A DNA stretch of 17,479 nt from Candidatus Schekmanbacteria bacterium (GTDB taxonomy: Bacteria; CSSED10-310; JACPHN01): assembly GCA_016188575.1 (NCBI GenBank), contig JACPHN010000030.1, forward strand, positions 1 through 17,479. The letters run 5' to 3'. The translations under genes were made by a program, and so were the position numbers. Below the pieces are notes generated by a model. The model was not told the DNA's origin and did no database searches. It worked only from the letters and a program-made list of their open reading frames with translations. Positions within the stretch are counted from its first letter, which is position 1, and each line of letters opens with the position of its first letter. Of this stretch, positions 13,461-17,479 are shown piece after piece.

Positions 13461-13754
13461 ACTCGGCGTGCGGTCGAATCGGCGGTGGCCTCAGGGTGAG
13501 GCGGGGCGGGGTGCGCGGGATGCGCGCAGCGTTCGGCGCCTGCGCCCCGGCAATCTTTTCCGGCGGCAGGAGACGCTCCCCCCCGGAAAAACCGTTCGCC
13601 GCATGTTCATAATCGCGCTCGACGGCCACAGCCATGGGCGGTCCCCGGACGCTGGTGCGGACTTGAAGACAAGCCTACAACCCATGCTACACTACGGATA
13701 CTTGCAATCACAAGGCGCATGCCTGGGCCGCCGAGCCTTTTTTGGGAGCATACC
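13461..13754. other. Intergenic spacer between divergent genes
   Basis: This about 290-base spacer separates the minus-strand flagellar operon from the plus-strand caspase-like gene. I see no convincing gene in it; the minus frame that crosses it is Pro/Arg-rich and lacks a ribosome-binding site. For the plus-strand gene a weak sigma-70-like pair is possible, TTGAAG (13663-13668) and TACACT (13688-13693), but the spacer of 19 bases is too long to be confident. A TTTTTTGGGAG stretch just before the ATG supplies the ribosome-binding site. Confidence 0.45.
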
Positions 13755-15236
13755 ATGACGACGATCAAGCGCCAGGATTTCACCAATCAGTACGCCGGTC
13801 GGACGATCGACCTCGACAAGCTGCAGGGCAATGACGCGGCCACCGCCCGACTTGCAGAAGCGGGCGTCAACGCCGCCGACGTCGCCGGCGCGGACGCCAA
13901 CAAGGACGGCAGGCTCGACGCTGCCGAGGCCTTCCGCTACGCCGACACCTTCGACAGCAACGGCGATTCCCGCAGCATCGCCGGCAGCGCCACGCAGGCC
14001 GGCAAGGTGTTGGGAGCGCTCGAGGTGGGCCTGGACACCCCCGAGCTGTGGGGAGCCAACGATAACATCCTTTTTGTTGGCATGGGCGACGGAGCGCGGC
14101 AGGAATACGACAACTTTCGGCACAACGCCCGCGGCGCCGTCGTCGGCGTAACCGACTCGGCGGGAGGTGATGACACCATCAAATTCGGCGGTGCGACCTA
14201 CGACCTCGCGACCCCGCAAGGCTGCGACGACTTCGTCGCGATGCTGGGCCTGCCTGCCGAGCAGTCCCGGCAGGTATCGGACGCGATCGCTGCTGCCGGC
14301 TCCGATACTCGAGACGAGATGGCGCAAATCGCGCAAGTGTGGGCCAAGGCTGAGCGGGGCGAGCCCATCCCGTCGCGCATGGTCATCTCCGGGCACCATG
14401 TCGGCTACGGCGTCTGGGGCGACCATAATGGCATGCTCACCTGGGAGGCTCTCGGCCGGCTGACCAGGGCCATGCCGACTGCCGCGGGACAGATCCAGGA
14501 TCTCAATATCTCCGCGTGCTACTCGGGAGGCGACGAGCTGCGCAGCAAGTACAAGGAGCTGTTCCCCAACGTCGAGACGATCTGGGCATATAGCGGCTCG
14601 GCGCCCGGCACCTATTCCGGAGCGCTTCCCCATCAGAACGCCTGGGAGCGAGCGACCCGCGGCGACAACACGGACGTCTACGGCGCCGCGCAGGGGCTCG
14701 TCGCCCGCGATGTGCGCAAGGCTCACAACATCGAGGCTGCGGCCGTTGATCAGGAGTACCTCATCAACAGGAGACCTCTGGACGAGCTGCGCGGTGACGT
14801 TCGCGCTTTCGAGGGCGGCTACCAGGACTTCTTTCACGGCCAGCAAACGGTGCAGGACCCACAACAAGGTCCGCTGCGCCAGTATTACAGCGACCTGCAG
14901 GCGATGCTCCAGCACGCCGACCTGCCGGCGTCCGAGCGCCAGTCGCTGGAGGAACGACGCGACCAGGCGATCCGTCTGCTTTTCTACGGCGGCAACGTCG
15001 CCCCCAAGTTCCAGAACGCGTATGCAGCGCAGATCCGCGCCGGGTATGAGGCGCTCGGCATGGCGCCGCTCAACTTCGGCAGCATGTCGCGCGCGGATGC
15101 GCTCGCCTCGATCCAGATCTTTCGCGACCGCCTGGCAAACACGAGCAACCCGCCGGTAGCGGCGCAAAACCTGCTGCCGGTCTTGAACGGCTTGTGGAAC
15201 CTCGACTCGCGGACCATCCCGACAACCTGGATTTAG
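13755..15236 (+). CDS. EF-hand-containing caspase-like (clan CD) cysteine peptidase candidate
   Basis: The 493-residue protein starts at ATG 13755 (GGGAG seven bases upstream). Residues 47-58 (DANKDGRLDAAE) form a complete EF-hand calcium loop, and a partial second loop (DSNGDS) begins at residue 67. A core domain follows with strands ending in MVISGHH (His 214 and His 215, Gly 217) and, about 40 residues later, DLNISACYSGG with Cys 255. This matches the clan CD plan: hydrophobic strand then His, next hydrophobic strand then Ala-Cys, as in caspases and metacaspases. Next comes IWAYSGSAPGTYSGALP, a plausible substrate-pocket segment. The C-terminal 220 residues are helical and unrecognised. 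No signal peptide is seen. Calcium-triggered proteolysis is an inference. The gene is monocistronic and divergent from the flagellar operon. Confidence 0.7.
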   Translation: MTTIKRQDFTNQYAGRTIDLDKLQGNDAATARLAEAGVNAADVAGADANKDGRLDAAEAFRYADTFDSNGDSRSIAGSATQAGKVLGALEVGLDTPELWGANDNILFVGMGDGARQEYDNFRHNARGAVVGVTDSAGGDDTIKFGGATYDLATPQGCDDFVAMLGLPAEQSRQVSDAIAAAGSDTRDEMAQIAQVWAKAERGEPIPSRMVISGHHVGYGVWGDHNGMLTWEALGRLTRAMPTAAGQIQDLNISACYSGGDELRSKYKELFPNVETIWAYSGSAPGTYSGALPHQNAWERATRGDNTDVYGAAQGLVARDVRKAHNIEAAAVDQEYLINRRPLDELRGDVRAFEGGYQDFFHGQQTVQDPQQGPLRQYYSDLQAMLQHADLPASERQSLEERRDQAIRLLFYGGNVAPKFQNAYAAQIRAGYEALGMAPLNFGSMSRADALASIQIFRDRLANTSNPPVAAQNLLPVLNGLWNLDSRTIPTTWI

Positions 15237-15239
15237 GGA

Positions 15240-15321
15240 GTCGGCCGAATGTGCTATGAACCGTGGCGAGCGCAATGCGCGTGGTCACGTGTAAAGGAGC
15301 ATCACCCGACATTCGGCCGAC
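15240..15321. repeat. 13-bp inverted repeat downstream of the caspase-like gene
   Basis: GTCGGCCGAATGT (15240-15252) is repeated as its exact complement ACATTCGGCCGAC at 15309-15321, 56 bases apart, starting three bases after the stop codon. The loop is too long and there is no T-run for a simple terminator. It could be the ends of a tiny element or a protein-binding pair. Confidence 0.45.
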
Positions 15322-15364
15322 GCCGAATCTGACACCTGCGGCCCGGTCGGATGGAGTGCGGGAG

Positions 15365-16192
15365 GTGAGCACGGCCGGCGGCGCGGCGCGGACCGCCGGG
15401 CGCCGGCGGCGGCACGGCGCCGGGGCCGTTCTGCGGTGCGCCGCGTGCGGCGTTCTCGCGGCGGTGACGATATGCGTCGCGCCGGCGGCGAAAGGCAACG
15501 CGACAGCGCCACCCGGGACAGGCGTCGTGCCGGCGGCAGAAGGCGACGCGACAGCGCCACCCGGGACAGGCGTCGTGCCGCCGGTCGCGTGTCCTGAATC
15601 CGGCGCCAGCTCGACCGCAAACCGCGCGGAAAGCGCATCACGAAGACCCCCCGCCTCACCTCCCCTCGCTTGCAGCGGGAGTGACGGCGCCGGGCGCAGT
15701 CGCGTCGGCGTCAAGCAGGCGGTGGATTCAGGGTGCGCGGAAGCCTTCCAGCGCTTGCTCGACCAGGTCGTCACGCGACCACTGGAGCACCGTCTGCAAG
15801 CCATTCTGGTCGGGCTTGCCGAGGTCTGCCCGCCGGTCCTTCGCGAGCTCGCCGCGGCGGCAGCCGCCACCCGCACGCGGGAAAGAGCGGAGCGTGCGGC
15901 CATCCTGGGGGCGGCAGCCGGCGCCGTGCTCCCGCCTGCATGCGCGTGCGCGCCCGGCGAGATGGCTACCCCCGCGTTCGCCCTCGCCAGGCGGTGCCCC
16001 CCGCCCGCCGGCGTGATGCTCGCCAAACCGCTGCTGGAGATCGTGGACAGTGGCACCTACCTGTTCTTCGTTGCCACTCATGCCCGACTGCGGGACGGTG
16101 GAGCGCTCGGCGCCGCGAGCCAGCGGCTGCTTGATAACTTCATCCTTGCCGCGGCGCTGCAGGCGGAAAGCTCCGGTAATAGCGCGCGATAA
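15365..16192 (+). CDS. Hypothetical Ala/Pro-rich exported protein with 16-residue repeats
   Basis: From GTG 15365 (GGAG upstream) the 275-residue reading starts with a basic stretch (RTAGRRRRHGAGAVLR) and a hydrophobic segment (CAACGVLAAVTICVAPA), like an export signal. Two 16-residue repeats (PAAKGNATAPPGTGVV and PAAEGDATAPPGTGVV) follow. The C-terminal half is more protein-like: FQRLLDQVVTRPLEHRLQA and PLLEIVDSGTYLFFVATHAR. I recognise no family. Codons for residues in the middle (about SASRRPPASPPLACSGSDG) coincide with a copy of the dispersed repeat that is non-coding elsewhere, so the ORF may be a fusion of junk and a real 3' part. An upstream ATG at 15275 is possible. The opposite strand also has a long frame, so confidence is limited. 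Confidence 0.45.
   Translation: MSTAGGAARTAGRRRRHGAGAVLRCAACGVLAAVTICVAPAAKGNATAPPGTGVVPAAEGDATAPPGTGVVPPVACPESGASSTANRAESASRRPPASPPLACSGSDGAGRSRVGVKQAVDSGCAEAFQRLLDQVVTRPLEHRLQAILVGLAEVCPPVLRELAAAAAATRTRERAERAAILGAAAGAVLPPACACAPGEMATPAFALARRCPPPAGVMLAKPLLEIVDSGTYLFFVATHARLRDGGALGAASQRLLDNFILAAALQAESSGNSAR
15481..15576 (+). repeat. Two tandem 48-bp units
   Basis: Units 15481-15528 and 15529-15576 differ at only a few positions and share GACAGCGCCACCCGGGACAG. The 48-base period is a multiple of three, so it keeps frame and encodes the 16-residue repeats of the overlapping ORF. A third unit decays after GCCGCCGGTCGCG. Confidence 0.85.
15628..15732 (+). repeat. Dispersed repeat, copy 2 (inside a hypothetical ORF)
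   Basis: GGAAAGCGCATCACGAAG, CCTCACCTCCCCTCGC, a complementary GCGGGAG and the end GCAGGCGGTGGATTCAGG run parallel to the minus-strand copy at 13356-13460, in the same order and spacing. The copy is more decayed than the other and interrupts the reading of the overlapping ORF with unlikely residues. Confidence 0.55.
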
Positions 16193-16552
16193 ATCGCACG
16201 CCTACGCGCTTCGCGAGGCCGTAGCGGCGGGTCTGGGGCTCAATGTGGTGGCGCCAACCTTGTGCTCCATTACACCCGGGCTGTGGAACTTGCGCGGCAA
16301 GAACAGGTGACGACCCGCGTGCACCGCATGGAGCAGGCGCTGCCCGTGTACGTCTGAGAGCTCGCGGTGAGCGACGACCGCTTAAAGCCCGCAGAGGTGC
16401 GGCTGGCGGAGATGGTGGAGAGCAAGCGCCGACTCGCCGGTGGCAGCCTGCGGCTGGCGAGCGCGCTGCAGGTGATGGAGGCGGAGCTGCGCGACTGCCC
16501 GGATGCCGTGGTGAACGGGTGAGGCAGCCGCCGGAGCTGGTGGGTGGCGGCC
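16193..16552 (+). other. Gene-poor stretch with remnant-like small frames
   Basis: No complete gene is convincing. The plus strand reads as a broken helical protein: HYTRAVELARQEQVTTRVHR and MEQALPVYV to a TGA at 16354-16356. After a short break the frame opens again from GTG 16367 to TGA 16520-16522 (SDDRLKPAEVRLAEMVESKR, then a helix ending in AELRDCPDAVVNG, 51 residues). The two parts look like one helical protein with a stop between them. I do not recognise it. Confidence 0.35.
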
Positions 16553-16740
16553 GGACCGGCCATACTTACCGCAGATAAAACATCTGAGGCAATTCTGGCC
16601 GCCAATTCGCCTCAATTTACCCCGTTTCCGGCCACTTTTCGCGCAGATGGCCGTATCTATGGCGATTGCGGCCGGTTTTTCCGGAATTCGCCGGCCGAAT
16701 TCACGTTAGATGTTTTATCTCGCCAGAAAGTGGCCGGTCC
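16553..16740. mobile_element. 188-bp MITE-like element with terminal inverted repeats
   Basis: GGACCGGCCA (16553-16562) and GATAAAACATCT (16574-16585) are mirrored exactly by AGATGTTTTATC (16708-16719) and TGGCCGGTCC (16731-16740), with the same 11-base gap inside each arm. That gives 33-base arms that match at 22 fixed positions. The inside is AT-richer than the flanks, has GAATTC near-palindromes and no gene. This is the form of a miniature inverted-repeat element or the joined ends of a lost insertion sequence. Confidence 0.65.
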
Positions 16741-16790
16741 ATCGTCTGATCCTCGCGCCCTTTGATGGGCAATCGTTTCAAGAAGGCTCA

Positions 16791-16920
16791 CTAGTTTTCC
16801 ACCGGCATCGCCGACCCGCGCCGGATGAAACGCACGACCTCGTAACCTGAGTTTCCTATTAGTTTTCCACCGGCTCCGCCGACCCGCGCCGGATGAAACG
16901 GAGGACCTCGTAACCTGAGT
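16791..16920. repeat. Two 62-bp direct repeats (68-bp period) carrying a duplicated protein tail
   Basis: Units 16791-16852 and 16859-16920 share TTTTCCACCGGC, CCGACCCGCGCCGGATGAAA and CCTCGTAACCTGAGTT. On the minus strand each reads as the end of the same protein (NSGYEV then RFIRRGSA and PVEN) followed directly by a stop (TAG in the left copy, TAA in the right). The right copy stays open further upstream (RFYRLMAAPSS). This looks like a duplicated 3' end of an unidentified gene, possibly a transposase. Confidence 0.6.
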
Positions 16921-16942
16921 TGGAGCTCGGGGCCGCCATCAA

Positions 16943-16974
16943 CCGATAAAAACGCGATGGCTGCGCGTTATCGG
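16943..16974. other. Hairpin
   Basis: CCGATAA (16943-16949) and CGCG (16953-16956) pair with CGCG (16964-16967) and TTATCGG (16968-16974), with a three-base A bulge. It lies in non-coding DNA just right of the direct repeats; its role is unknown. Confidence 0.4.
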
Positions 16975-17040
16975 CTTGCTCCTGAGGCTGTCGTGTAGCC
17001 CGTAGGTCGGCCCGCCGGTGACCTCAGCATAGCGAAGTGA

Positions 17041-17479
17041 GCGGCCACAGACAACGCGATTGCCAGGCCTGAATCGACCGCCCCGCGCAGGATTCCCCGT
17101 CAGATGCGGTCAGTCGCGCCGTCAAGTGCATCCCTGGCGCATTCTTGGGCAGAGCTGCCGAAGGCGGAAATGAAAAGACGAGGAGGGGAGATACCTTGCC
17201 CCACGCCCGCAACGCCGCTGCTATCACTGCCGACGCTGGCGTCGCTGCCGCTGGTGGAGACAGGGACGTTCCACCTGGGGAACCGAGCTGAGCTCCGTGC
17301 TTTCGAGCACGTCGAGCAAGCCTTTCGCGGCAGTCCGTCGAGAAGCGGGCCAGCCAGAGCAGTCATTCCGCTCGCGGTTCGTGCCTCCTCATCGACGTTC
17401 GGCTCATCCATTCGTCAGCCGGTCCGAAACCCCGCCCTTCAGGGCGGAATCGCCGCGGAACCGAGCGCAGCGAGGTATA
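17041..17479 (+). other. Open frame running off the right edge, coding status unclear
   Basis: After TGA 17038-17040 the plus strand has no stop in this frame up to the window end (146 codons), with a possible ATG at 17170 (MKRRGGEIPCPTP). The composition is Ser/Pro/Ala-rich (LLSLPTLASLPLVETGTFHL) and crosses the IS200/IS605-like hairpin at 17432. A minus-strand frame (17100-17411) is equally unconvincing. It may be the worn 3' end of a transposon gene; I would not call a protein here. Confidence 0.2.
17432..17447 (+). other. IS200/IS605-like terminal hairpin
   Basis: CCGCCC-TTCA-GGGCGG is a perfect six-base-pair stem with the TTCA loop. A C-rich stem with this loop, preceded by GAAAC, is common at the right end of IS605-type transposons and in the 3' part of TnpB-associated RNA. 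The CCCTTCAGGG orientation would place tnpB to its left, where only a degenerate open frame remains. Confidence 0.4.

Noticed and set aside
13267-13635. Upstream extension of the Ig-like protein by 123 codons
   Set aside because: It crosses the -24/-12 promoter and a dispersed repeat, and is Pro/Arg-rich without ribosome-binding site.
13692-15275. 527-codon minus-strand frame opposite the caspase-like gene
   Set aside because: The plus strand has a ribosome-binding site, an EF-hand loop and His/Cys motifs; the minus frame has none and is rich in Arg and Val as expected for a shadow.
15070-16056. 328-codon minus-strand frame
   Set aside because: Ser/Arg/Ala-rich, overlaps the end of the caspase-like gene and has no start signal; the plus strand reads more like protein.
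16791-16920. CRISPR array
   Set aside because: Only two units, separated by a six-base gap rather than a spacer, and each contains a protein tail with stop.

Overview
The window looks like chromosome from a high-GC, flagellated, two-membrane (diderm) bacterium. P-ring and L-ring genes (flgI, flgH) imply an outer membrane. The gene order flgF-G-A-H-I-J-M-(x)-N-K-L, a sigma-54-type promoter and a Thr/Pro-rich Ig-repeat protein fit a deltaproteobacterial-type lineage (Desulfobacterota, Myxococcota or Binatota-like). That placement is inference; there is no rRNA or marker gene here.

Left part (1-3030) is accessory DNA. Positions 1 to about 2250 read as an integron cassette array without a visible integrase. 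Three attC sites (412-623, 1232-1407, 2020-2079) separate a partial S24 peptidase cassette, a cassette with a YidD-like gene plus a stop-interrupted DUF4177-like gene, and a cassette with a RelE/ParE-type toxin-antitoxin pair. The first six bases of cassettes 2 and 3 are exactly complementary to the R'' box of their own attC, as expected for excised circles. A fourth cassette (2074 onward) has a one-helix membrane peptide and no attC; it runs into mobile-element debris on the minus strand. That debris is an IscB N-terminus fused in frame to the C-terminal part of an ISAzo13-type transposase, with a hairpin-rich HEARO/omega-RNA-like region (2813-3012) just upstream of the IscB start. The IscB-side element abuts a strong ribosome-binding site and ATG just after flgL, so it probably destroyed the next gene of the flagellar operon.

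Middle part (3127-13344, minus strand) is a compact late-flagellar operon read right to left. A near-consensus -24/-12 promoter (13344-13327) precedes a secreted three-repeat Ig-like protein whose stop overlaps the flgF start. Then follow flgF and flgG (rod), flgA (P-ring chaperone), flgH and flgI (L and P rings), a rod-binding flgJ domain protein, flgM (anti-sigma-28), an unknown small protein, flgN (chaperone), flgK and flgL (hook-filament junction). Rod, rings, export switch and junction proteins are thus made in about the order of assembly.

Right part (13345-17479) starts with an intergenic spacer holding a dispersed repeat. A plus-strand gene (13755-15236) encodes a protein with an EF-hand-like calcium loop and a caspase-like (clan CD) His/Cys pair. 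Next is a doubtful Ala/Pro-rich exported ORF with 16-residue repeats, then gene-poor DNA with a 188-bp MITE-like element, a 62-bp direct repeat carrying a duplicated protein tail, and at the right edge an IS200/IS605-like hairpin. No tRNA, rRNA or CRISPR array was seen.
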